Assembly: GCA_021199975.1 (NCBI GenBank)
Contig: JAJQHF010000112.1
Coordinates: 1-37,457, forward strand
DNA: 37,457 nucleotides
From: Candidatus Gastranaerophilales bacterium
Lineage (GTDB): Bacteria > Cyanobacteriota > Vampirovibrionia > Gastranaerophilales > Gastranaerophilaceae
Reading direction: 5' to 3'
Of this stretch, positions 18,470-26,059 are shown piece after piece; position 1 is the stretch's first letter; each line of letters opens with the position of its first letter. Made by a program: the position numbers and the translations under genes. Under the pieces are notes generated by a model, which worked only from the letters and a program-made list of their open reading frames with translations, did no database searches and was not told the DNA's origin.

Positions 18470-18670
18470 TTATTTTCTCTTTTTCCACTCGATATCATAA
18501 CCAAGCAAATCGGCAATGTGGTAAAGCTCAATACAATCAAACGAGCCGCGTTTAATTCTAGTTGATATGTTTTGCGGTGTTGTTCCTAACATTTCGGCTA
18601 ATTTACTGATATTTAGCCCATTTTCGGCTAATTTACCTTTTAAAAAGTATTCAAATTCGATTCTATTCAT
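18470..18670 (-). CDS. Small HTH regulator
   Basis: 'LNISKLAEMLGTTPQNISTRIKRGSFDCIELYHIADLLGYDIEWKKRK'. Confidence 0.7.
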   Translation of the reverse strand: MNRIEFEYFLKGKLAENGLNISKLAEMLGTTPQNISTRIKRGSFDCIELYHIADLLGYDIEWKKRK

Positions 18671-18677
18671 AACCTCT

Positions 18678-18929
18678 TTAAACTTCTTTTTCTTTCCAAA
18701 TTATTTCATAACCGAGAATATTTGCCACTTCCTCAACTTCAATATATGGCAACATCCCGCGTTTTATTTTTTGAGTCAAACTTTGAGTTGTTATATTTGT
18801 TTGCCCAGCATCTTTTTTTTGTTCCAGAATGTTTGCAAGTGCAGTATATGAAAGATTTGCACCGCCCAGAGCTTTTCTTATTTCTTTTTGCAAGTGTAAA
18901 ATGCGTTCTTCTTTTTCTTTTTCATTCAT
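18678..18929 (-). CDS. Small HTH regulator, apparent paralogue of the preceding gene
   Basis: 'TTQSLTQKIKRGMLPYIEVEEVANILGYEIIWKEKE' parallels 18470-18670. Confidence 0.7.
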   Translation of the reverse strand: MNEKEKEERILHLQKEIRKALGGANLSYTALANILEQKKDAGQTNITTQSLTQKIKRGMLPYIEVEEVANILGYEIIWKEKEV

Positions 18930-19003
18930 TTTTATAACCTCTTTTTATTATTATAAATATATATATTTAAAAAATCAATACGTATATTAAGAAATGTAAC
19001 ACA

Positions 19004-19048
19004 AATATTAAAATTAATATTGACAAATTAAATATTAATGTGTATAAT
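19004..19048 (+). promoter_or_regulatory. Consensus sigma70-type promoter with repeated AATATTAA half-sites
   Basis: TTGACA 19020-19025, 17-bp spacer, TATAAT 19043-19048; AATATTAA at 19004, inverted at 19014, direct at 19031. Confidence 0.75.
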
Positions 19049-19081
19049 ATAAATATAGACATTAAACGAAAGGAACAAAAA

Positions 19082-19315
19082 ATGACAAATTATTATTTTA
19101 CGGAAACATTGGCAAATGGAACATTAGATTACATAAAAGAGTCAATGGACTATTTAAACCATCTTGAAATTTTAACCAAAGACAGTAAAGTTTTAACCGA
19201 TTTTGTTGAAGACATAAAAGACCTTTTAGACTCAGTCTTAACAGATTTTGAAATTGCATCAAAAACAACTATAGAAGATTTAAAATCAATAATTGCAGAA
19301 AAAGAAAGGAATTAA
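19082..19315 (+). CDS. Hypothetical early protein
   Basis: MTNYYFTETLANG...; the track start at 19040 lies inside the promoter, so ATG 19082 is preferred. Confidence 0.65.
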   Translation: MTNYYFTETLANGTLDYIKESMDYLNHLEILTKDSKVLTDFVEDIKDLLDSVLTDFEIASKTTIEDLKSIIAEKERN

Positions 19316-19320
19316 AAAAA

Positions 19321-19581
19321 ATGTTTAAAACAATTACAAAAGAACAAGCAATTAAATTAACTATTTGGGAAAGGAAAAAACAAGCCTCTGATATTATAAA
19401 TTTTTTATTTAAAAATATTAAATATTTACAAAAAAAAGAAATAAAAAGAATGTTTAAAAGTCTTTACAACTTGGGCAGCATATTTATTGAACTTCCTGAC
19501 GATGACACAATTAGGATTTATTATGACGGAAGCGCTAAATTAATAAAGCCACGCCAGCTAAAATTATTTAAAGCGGCATAA
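19321..19581 (+). CDS. Hypothetical early protein
   Basis: 86-aa ORF directly downstream. Confidence 0.55.
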   Translation: MFKTITKEQAIKLTIWERKKQASDIINFLFKNIKYLQKKEIKRMFKSLYNLGSIFIELPDDDTIRIYYDGSAKLIKPRQLKLFKAA

Positions 19582-19971
19582 CTTAACCTTTTTAAGCGCC
19601 TTTTTAATCGTTTTACCCTGTTTTAAGAGCCTTAAAAGCTTAATATGTAACTTTAATCTTTCCCCGATTGTTAAACGCTCCGAGCCTGTAATTTCCGCCT
19701 GATAATACCCTAAATTATCAAAATGGATTGTTAACCCGTTATAAAATAATCTCATATCCCCCAAATTAAGCCTTAATTGATTTTTAAATATAAAAAAGGC
19801 TATTTGTTCATAAATTAAATGAAGGGTTTTTATTCTGAAAATATGCGGTTGGTTGCATTTATAATTAATAATATTGCTAATAATTTTAGATTTTTTAGTT
19901 AGATAATGATAATTATTATCAATATTGTTAATAATAATGTCATCATCCATAATTAAACAATATCCCGCCAC
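19564..19971 (-). CDS. Hypothetical protein adjacent to repressor 1
   Basis: 135-aa ORF. Confidence 0.5.
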   Translation of the reverse strand: MAGYCLIMDDDIIINNIDNNYHYLTKKSKIISNIINYKCNQPHIFRIKTLHLIYEQIAFFIFKNQLRLNLGDMRLFYNGLTIHFDNLGYYQAEITGSERLTIGERLKLHIKLLRLLKQGKTIKKALKKVKLCRFK

Positions 19972-20015
19972 ATTTACCCACCTTTATTATAACATTTATA
20001 ACAGATCAGATTAAA

Positions 20016-20678
20016 TTAATCTAATTCAGATATATTTTTTATCATTCTTCCAATAATTTTAAAATCAATTTTTCTTAAATGCTCCTCATCAAAAAGAAAC
20101 GCTTCATATTCCTTTTTATTTGGTATCATAGTAATAGAGCCGTCTGTATTTTGTGTTATTCTGCAAACAAACAATAAAGTTTTTTTGTAAACTTCACTTT
20201 GTGTAATATACGCATAAACGCCGCTGATTAAAGCGTTTTTAACACTCGTGTCAATTAATAATAAATCACCGTTTTTTATAGGTGTTTCGCCTCCATCCAT
20301 ACAATCCCCGGGCATAGAAATTAATTTTAAAGTGTTCTCGTCTTTTATTTTCCAAACCTTGCGTACTAACTCTTTATCCAGCCATATACTTGTAATATGC
20401 GGGTTTTTAATAACTTTATTGTCCAGTTCTTCTATACCTGAATTATAATATTTAACTTCTATAGCGTCAGCGATGTTTAAACTGTATTTAAGGTTAACAT
20501 TATAAAATGTTTCCAGTTGGTGTATTTGTTCGTCATCAAGTTCTTTTTCTTTGTATTTTTGCAAGTATTGCCTTGATAAGTTCAAACACCGTCCCAAATC
20601 TGCAATGGAATAAATATTTTTTTTCTTTAAAGAAATTAAAAGCATAGCCTCTTGAATATTCATAATAATAATAAACAA
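20016..20678 (-). CDS. CI/LexA-type repressor 1 (HTH plus S24-fold C-terminal domain)
   Basis: 'MPGDCMDGGETPIKNGDLLLIDTS' S24-like; HTH 'SIADLGRCLNLSRQYLQKYK'; ATG at 20663 also possible. Confidence 0.8.
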   Translation of the reverse strand: MFIIIMNIQEAMLLISLKKKNIYSIADLGRCLNLSRQYLQKYKEKELDDEQIHQLETFYNVNLKYSLNIADAIEVKYYNSGIEELDNKVIKNPHITSIWLDKELVRKVWKIKDENTLKLISMPGDCMDGGETPIKNGDLLLIDTSVKNALISGVYAYITQSEVYKKTLLFVCRITQNTDGSITMIPNKKEYEAFLFDEEHLRKIDFKIIGRMIKNISELD

Positions 20679-20702
20679 ACCCCCTTATCTTTATATTAAC
20701 GA

Positions 20703-20731
20703 TTGACATTTATATATAAATAGTTTATTAT
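20703..20731 (+). promoter_or_regulatory. Strong sigma70-type promoter with 14-bp palindrome in the spacer
   Basis: TTGACA 20703-20708, 17-bp spacer, TATTAT 20726-20731; ATTTATATATAAAT 20708-20721. Confidence 0.7.
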
Positions 20732-20790
20732 GTAAATAATATATACTACATTATACACTAAACAAATAAAAAAATCAACAAATAAAAAAA

Positions 20791-20821
20791 CCGTCATTGC
20801 AAGCGAATGCGCAGCAATCCA
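20791..20821. repeat. REP-like imperfect palindrome cCGTCATTGCAAGCGAATGCGCAGCAATCCa
   Basis: ATTGC-AA-GCG-AATG-CGC-A-GCAAT; resembles the GTCATTGCGAGCGAAGCGNAGCAATCC-type bacterial repeats. Confidence 0.5.
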
Positions 20822-20861
20822 TAAAAATAAAAAAATTACTTAATTGATTATCGTTTATTAC

Positions 20862-20896
20862 TACTCCGACTATAACACAACCGGAGTATTTTTTTT
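20862..20896 (+). terminator. Intrinsic terminator
   Basis: TACTCCG[13 nt]CGGAGTA followed by T8. Confidence 0.8.
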
Positions 20897-21174
20897 AAAA
20901 AACTTTTAAACAAACAAAAATAAAAAAAACAAAAAAAAGAAAGTTAATTTTTCGTACATAAGGGTATTTATTTAAAATAAAAGAAGAAGTTAATTTTAAT
21001 ACTGTTTTGTCTTTGATTTAAACTTAGGAAACCTTAAAAACCTATAAGGTTTTATAACATGAAAACATTTTAAATTAAATAGGTTATTAAGTTTTATTAC
21101 AGTTAAAAAGAAATTTTTTATTTTTAATGTTTTATCTTTATGATAAAATCAAGTAAACAAAAAAGATTAAGAGC

Positions 21175-21702
21175 ATGACAAAAGAGATTGAGAACAATTT
21201 AACAGAAATAAAAAATCTGATATATGTAATCAGAGGACAAAAAGTAATGCTGGATAGCGATTTAGCTATGTTATATCAAGTTGAAACAAAGGTATTAAAC
21301 CAAGCGGTAAAGCGTAATATTGAAAGATTTCCTAATGATTTTATGTTTCAATTATCAAAAGAAGAATTTGAAAACTTGAGGTCACAATTTGTGACCTCAC
21401 CCAAAGGCGGCGGCAGACAATATTTACCATACGTTTTTACAGAACAAGGAATAGCAATGCTTTCAGGTGTTTTAAAAAGTAAATGTGCTATTGAAATTAA
21501 CATACAAATAATGCGTACCTTTGTAAAATTAAGACAATGGGCAATAGAAAACAAAGAACTTGCGGAAAGATTAACGGAATTAGAACATTATTTTATGCGG
21601 CATTGTCAAGATAATAAAACAGATTTGCAAGAGATATACAAAGTATTAGCCTTGTTATCCGACCGCACAAGACCGCAAGAAATAGGCTTTAAAACAAAAT
21701 AA
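21175..21702 (+). CDS. ORF6N-domain protein, candidate antirepressor
   Basis: 'VIRGQKVMLDSDLAMLYQVETKVLNQAVKRNIERFPNDFMFQLSKEEFENLRSQFVTS…YVFTEQGIAMLSGVLKS'. Confidence 0.85.
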   Translation: MTKEIENNLTEIKNLIYVIRGQKVMLDSDLAMLYQVETKVLNQAVKRNIERFPNDFMFQLSKEEFENLRSQFVTSPKGGGRQYLPYVFTEQGIAMLSGVLKSKCAIEINIQIMRTFVKLRQWAIENKELAERLTELEHYFMRHCQDNKTDLQEIYKVLALLSDRTRPQEIGFKTK

Positions 21703-21743
21703 AAATTTACGCATTATTTAATCTTTTCTCTTTTCAAATTCTT
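21700..21743. repeat. Direct repeat copy A flanking the moron cassette
   Basis: 36 bp identical, 43/44 overall, to 22981-23024. Confidence 0.9.
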
Positions 21744-22454
21744 TTATTCTTCGTACTTTTGACCGCTTGTTTGTTCCCAAATTGATTTTAAATTATCAAA
21801 ATTCTCTAATTTTTGCAAAACATTAATTAATATACAATGACAAACAAAAATAAATAAAATTACAAAATTTATTAAATTTTTAAACATTAAAACCAATGTC
21901 CATAAATAACAAAAGGGATTTATAAATTGCCAAAAATCCTGTTTAATTATTAGCCACTCATCATACAAATAAAAACCAACTAATACCAAAATGCACACAC
22001 AGGAAATAATACAGCTATAAACATTTAAAAATTTTTCATATTTTTTTGTATTTTTATTTTTTAGTGTAAAAACCGCCAATAATATTAAGAAGGTGTAAGG
22101 TAAATACCATAATAGCCCCAAAAATTGCCCCTGTAAAAACAATAATATTGTTAGACACAAAAAGGCAGCAAATGTAATATATAAAAAAATACACTTTTTA
22201 AATTTTTCTGCAATTAAAGCAGATAAAGCAAATAATATAAATAATACCGTACAAAAAGCAGTTAAACTAATTTGTGTTTTTGTAAAAAAAGCCTCAATCC
22301 AAGTAATAATTATACCTGCGAGTATAGAAATATATAATCCTTTAAATACAGCTTGAGTTTTTGCCATTCTTAATACAATTAACTCATTAGGAATACTTTC
22401 TTCTTTTTCTTTTTCTTGTCCGTTAATTTCTTTAATGACGTCAAAATCGTCCAT
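21744..22454 (-). CDS. Multi-TM membrane protein (candidate superinfection exclusion/lysogenic conversion)
   Basis: 236 aa with several hydrophobic segments. Confidence 0.65.
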   Translation of the reverse strand: MDDFDVIKEINGQEKEKEESIPNELIVLRMAKTQAVFKGLYISILAGIIITWIEAFFTKTQISLTAFCTVLFILFALSALIAEKFKKCIFLYITFAAFLCLTILLFLQGQFLGLLWYLPYTFLILLAVFTLKNKNTKKYEKFLNVYSCIISCVCILVLVGFYLYDEWLIIKQDFWQFINPFCYLWTLVLMFKNLINFVILFIFVCHCILINVLQKLENFDNLKSIWEQTSGQKYEE

Positions 22455-22500
22455 TTACTTAATCTTTCTTCTTTTCTTTTTTCATTTACATAAATCTTTT

Positions 22501-22995
22501 TTATTCTTTATTTTTTCGATACTGAATAATTCTTCTTGTTTCTTCATTTACATCAAAAATGTCAGTTAATAACTGATATTTATCTATCTCCGGAGAATGT
22601 GAATATACTTTGGTTTTATATGCGGTTTTGTTTTTTATATCAATATTTATATATCCTTCAAAATTTTCACAATCAGATTTTAATAAAATGTTATTATCAT
22701 CTCTTTTAATTATTTTATATGTATCCCCGGACGGCATTAAAACCCCATAAGTTCCATAAGTAAAAGATATTAATGCTTGTTTTGATTCACAAATATTTTT
22801 ATTACATTCTATCTCATCAGCCGTTAATCTAAGATTATAATTGTTTAAATCTTTCCATAATCCCGCAATAAGGATATAATCATCTTTTACGGTAAACTCT
22901 GTATAAACGACCGGTGCGGGTATCAAATAATCATCTGCAAATACAGACGGACAAAACAAAAATAAAAACAAAACAGAAATTAAAAATTTACGCAT
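22501..22995 (-). CDS. Secreted/periplasmic protein (lysogenic conversion candidate)
   Basis: Signal peptide MRKFLISVLFLFLFCPSVFA. Confidence 0.7.
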   Translation of the reverse strand: MRKFLISVLFLFLFCPSVFADDYLIPAPVVYTEFTVKDDYILIAGLWKDLNNYNLRLTADEIECNKNICESKQALISFTYGTYGVLMPSGDTYKIIKRDDNNILLKSDCENFEGYINIDIKNKTAYKTKVYSHSPEIDKYQLLTDIFDVNEETRRIIQYRKNKE

Positions 22996-23024
22996 TATTT
23001 AATCTTTTCTCTTTTCTAATTCTT
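22981..23024. repeat. Direct repeat copy B
   Basis: See 21700-21743; covers the RHH gene end and the secreted-protein gene start. Confidence 0.9.
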
Positions 23025-23160
23025 CAACACCTTGCAAAACAAATAATAAAGCTTGCTTAGACACACTACGGCATTGTTTTTTTGCAATAACTTCAAGTCT
23101 TGCATAATCTTCTTTAGATATAACAATCATCATTTGTTTATTTGTTTCTTTAATTGCCAT
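22999..23160 (-). CDS. Small RHH/CopG-like protein
   Basis: MAIKETNKQMMIVISKEDYARLEVIAKKQCRSVSKQALLFVLQGVEELEKRKD; internal ATG 23160 preferred over 23187. Confidence 0.65.
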   Translation of the reverse strand: MAIKETNKQMMIVISKEDYARLEVIAKKQCRSVSKQALLFVLQGVEELEKRKD

Positions 23161-23221
23161 ACAAAAAATATAACAAAAAAAACACAATAAAACAAGTTAT
23201 AAGTTTTTATTATAAAAGTGT

Positions 23222-23250
23222 TTGACTTTATTATTTAAGTATGTTATTAT
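23222..23250 (+). promoter_or_regulatory. Possible plus-strand promoter reading antisense into repressor 2
   Basis: TTGACT-N17-TATTAT. Confidence 0.45.
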
Positions 23251-23311
23251 TTTAATACAGTCTACAGCACATTGACAACCAAATAAAATTATAAAAAGAG
23301 TGGTAAATGAA

Positions 23312-24001
23312 TTATACCCCTATAGACATATTCTTTAAAACCATACCTACAGGGTTAAACCTTAATTGCTGTAACTGGTCTTTAGTATAGATTATTTCAT
23401 CATATGAATTGTTCCAATAACACAGCTTTAAAGAGCCGTCGGGGCGGGGTTTTAGGATATTCACAAATATATAATTGCCGTCCATAGTGGTATAAGCATA
23501 AATGCCGGAGCGAAGCAGATTAACGGCGGATGTATCTATTATAAGTAAATCACCGTCTTTAATTGGGTTCTCGCCGCCGTCCATGGTATCCCCGGGCATT
23601 TTGAGGATACAGAGATTTTTTTCATCCGTTTTCCAAACGTTATGAATTAATTCTCTGTCAAGCCAAAAATTGGTAATGTCGGCACTCCTTATAGTGGTTG
23701 ACACTTTTGGGTCATCATAATACTTAATCTCAACGGCATCAGGATATTGAGCGGTTGCAACAAACGCTTTATCTGTTTTGTTAACCAACATCTCACCCTT
23801 GCCGGTCATTAACCAATTAAGGTTAATGTTAGTATTTTCACATAACTTAACATAAAATTTGCTTGCAGGCTCATTAACACCGCACTCATATTTAGTTAAT
23901 TGCTGCTGTCTAATGCCTACCATTTCAGCAAATTCAGTCTGTTTTAACTTTAAATAAATTCTGAATAATTTAATTCTATCACTAACATTTTCTTCTTTCA
24001 T
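23312..24001 (-). CDS. CI/LexA-type repressor 2 (HTH plus S24-fold C-terminal domain)
   Basis: HTH 'LKQTEFAEMVGIRQQQLTKYECGVNEPA'; 'MPGDTMDGGENPIKDGDLLIIDTS'. Confidence 0.85.
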   Translation of the reverse strand: MKEENVSDRIKLFRIYLKLKQTEFAEMVGIRQQQLTKYECGVNEPASKFYVKLCENTNINLNWLMTGKGEMLVNKTDKAFVATAQYPDAVEIKYYDDPKVSTTIRSADITNFWLDRELIHNVWKTDEKNLCILKMPGDTMDGGENPIKDGDLLIIDTSAVNLLRSGIYAYTTMDGNYIFVNILKPRPDGSLKLCYWNNSYDEIIYTKDQLQQLRFNPVGMVLKNMSIGV

Positions 24002-24034
24002 TTTTCAACACTCTTTCTAATTTTATAATTTTAT

Positions 24035-24067
24035 TTGACAGATACTCTTATTAATTGTATAATACAA
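24035..24067 (+). promoter_or_regulatory. Perfect consensus sigma70-type promoter, dyad over -10
   Basis: TTGACA 24035-24040, 17-bp spacer, TATAAT 24058-24063; TTGTATaATACAA 24055-24067. Confidence 0.8.
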
Positions 24068-24087
24068 AAGTAAAGGAAAATAACATT

Positions 24088-24246
24088 ATGAGAAAAAATG
24101 ATACCAATAAGATTTATGTACATAAACATGTAGTCTTTGATTTAAAATTTTGGGATGTTATATCTGAATATTTAGAAGAAAAACAGATAAATAACTTTTC
24201 CGAGTTTTTAAAATCTGCAATTATGTTTAAAATAAATCATTCTTGA
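24088..24246 (+). CDS. Small RHH-like protein
   Basis: MRKNDTNKIYVHKHVVFDLKFWDVISEYLEEKQINNFSEFLKSAIMFKINHS; the track start at 24055 is in the promoter. Confidence 0.6.
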   Translation: MRKNDTNKIYVHKHVVFDLKFWDVISEYLEEKQINNFSEFLKSAIMFKINHS

Positions 24247-24323
24247 TTTACAAAGAATATTTTAAGATAAACAAAAAAATATGTAAACCTCAACAAAAGG
24301 TTAAATTTGTAGTACAAAAAATG

Positions 24324-24340
24324 CCCGTTTTCAAAAATGC
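24324..24340. promoter_or_regulatory. Dyad motif copy 4 (CCCGTTTT-C-AAAAATGC)
   Basis: Shares aaaaaatgcccgtttt with copies 1 and 2 (opposite strand). Confidence 0.4.
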
Positions 24341-24383
24341 AATAATAGAAATAAGGGATAAAGTAAATAAAAGGAAAAACAAA

Positions 24384-24725
24384 ATGACACAATTAGAAAG
24401 CTTTGCACTGTTAATATTAGTCGGATGTATAGCCTACGCTTTAACTTGTATGTTTGATTATTTAAACCGTTGCAAAGTCAATTACAGCCATAAAATCAAA
24501 AACCTTGAACACAAAAGAGATGATTTGTTTAAATTCAAGTGTAAAAAACTTCACAATAATATGTTCTTTTATTACTGGGATTTAATCAAAACCAAGCCCG
24601 AATTGTTATGTTACGACTTAGCAAGCAGGGATTTAAGCAGGGTGATAAAAGATAACAAGGTGTCATATTTTTATGACATCATCAAACAAAGAAACAACAA
24701 AACAACAAAAAAGGCGGCGATGTAA
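24384..24725 (+). CDS. Single-TM early protein
   Basis: ATG 24384 with aaggaaaaac RBS; MTQLESFALLILVGCIAYALTCMFDYL. Confidence 0.55.
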   Translation: MTQLESFALLILVGCIAYALTCMFDYLNRCKVNYSHKIKNLEHKRDDLFKFKCKKLHNNMFFYYWDLIKTKPELLCYDLASRDLSRVIKDNKVSYFYDIIKQRNNKTTKKAAM

Positions 24726-24730
24726 TTATT

Positions 24731-24877
24731 ATGAGAACGGAAAAAGAGATAAAAGAGGCTTTAATCGATGTAAGACATAAAATATGGCGAAATGATGAAG
24801 ATGTTTACACATGGGAAAAAGTAAAAAAATATCTTGATTGGGTGTTAAGCGGCGAAGAACAAAAAGCAACAAATTAA
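24731..24877 (+). CDS. Small early protein (48 aa)
   Basis: MRTEKEIKEALIDVRHKIWRNDEDVYTWEKVKKYLDWVLSGEEQKATN; not in the track. Confidence 0.55.
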   Translation: MRTEKEIKEALIDVRHKIWRNDEDVYTWEKVKKYLDWVLSGEEQKATN

Positions 24878-24904
24878 TAAAAAAAATAAGGAGAAAAACA
24901 AAAA

Positions 24905-25156
24905 ATGTGTAGTGAAAACGAAAAAGAGGAACGAATTGAAATGTTTGCAACGTTATTTTACTGGAATTGCTTTGAAGATGTTGCAAAAGTGCTTGATTGG
25001 TGTCAAATTAAAGGCTTTTTCAATACAGATGATTGTAAAAAAGTCATTGAAAGAAGGGATTATATCAACCATATAGAAGATAAAGCAAACAATAAATGGC
25101 AAGATGTCGATACACAATTTAATTATAACTTAAAGAGGTTCTGCAATGGCTGTTAA
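24905..25156 (+). CDS. Hypothetical early protein
   Basis: 83-aa ORF with aaggag upstream. Confidence 0.6.
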   Translation: MCSENEKEERIEMFATLFYWNCFEDVAKVLDWCQIKGFFNTDDCKKVIERRDYINHIEDKANNKWQDVDTQFNYNLKRFCNGC

Positions 25157-25316
25157 TGTTAATTTAAAAGAGAAATACAGCCATACAAGGGCTGAAATAA
25201 AAGAATTTACCAATAAAGAACTAATGCAGGCTGTAGTTGAAGCAATGGAAATCCAAAACGGTCATTATTACAGGCAATTAAATAATGAAATAAAACAAAG
25301 GAACATTTACGACTAA
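25146..25316 (+). CDS. Small early protein (56 aa)
   Basis: MAVNVNLKEKYSHTRAEIKEFTNKELMQAVVEAMEIQNGHYYRQLNNEIKQRNIYD; TAATG overlap with next gene. Confidence 0.6.
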   Translation: MAVNVNLKEKYSHTRAEIKEFTNKELMQAVVEAMEIQNGHYYRQLNNEIKQRNIYD

Positions 25317-26059
25317 TGAGTAATTTTAGAAAATTAAAAGCAGATGAAATAGAGTGTAGAGTACAACAATGTACACAAAAAGGATGTTCTTTGCTTTTAT
25401 ATAAAACAGCAAGAACCGACAGAACATTGTTAGATGAAACATACGGCGATTATTGGCAGAATGACTTTAAAGTTATTGACGGCAAGATGTACGGCGGTAT
25501 AGGGATTTATAACAAAGATATAAAAGAGTGGCTGTGGCGCTGGGATTGCGGAACCGAAAGCAATACGGAAGCTGAAAAAGGTCAAGCGTCGGATTGTTTC
25601 AAAAGGGCAGGTTTTAAGTGGGGTATTGGTGTTGAGTTATACTCCGCCCCGTTTATATGGTTAAACGTCAAAACAAAATTAAAAGACGGTAAAAAATACG
25701 AATTGGAGAATAAATTTCAAGAGTTTAGCGTTCAAACAGTCGGTTATTCGGATAATGGAGACATTAACAAGTTAATTATTGTTGATACAAAAACAAATGA
25801 AAAATTATACGAAATGGGAAAAGTTATACCGATTAAAAAAGAACAGCCGCAAACACAACCGCAAATAACAGATGATAACAGCGATTTTGACATTATCATA
25901 AATGTGGCAACCTTTAACGATTTAGTGAATTTGACAAAATATTTTAAAGCGAATATTGATAAAACAAATGACAAAGAAGCCTTTAAAGAGGCTTGTTCAA
26001 GACGTAAAGATTATATATTAGACAAATTAGCAAAAGAAAGAGCAAAGGAGACAAAATGA
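25316..26059 (+). CDS. Rad52/22-family single-strand annealing protein
   Basis: 'GGIGIYNKDIKEWLWRWDCGTESNTEAEKGQASDCFKRAGFKWGIGVELYSAPFIWL'. Confidence 0.75.
   Translation: MSNFRKLKADEIECRVQQCTQKGCSLLLYKTARTDRTLLDETYGDYWQNDFKVIDGKMYGGIGIYNKDIKEWLWRWDCGTESNTEAEKGQASDCFKRAGFKWGIGVELYSAPFIWLNVKTKLKDGKKYELENKFQEFSVQTVGYSDNGDINKLIIVDTKTNEKLYEMGKVIPIKKEQPQTQPQITDDNSDFDIIINVATFNDLVNLTKYFKANIDKTNDKEAFKEACSRRKDYILDKLAKERAKETK

Larger units (their letters stand above)
20738..20896 (+). ncRNA. Putative sRNA of about 159 nt between repressor 1 and the ORF6N gene
   Basis: Strong promoter upstream, intrinsic terminator at the end, no meaningful ORF, REP-like hairpin inside. Confidence 0.5.
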
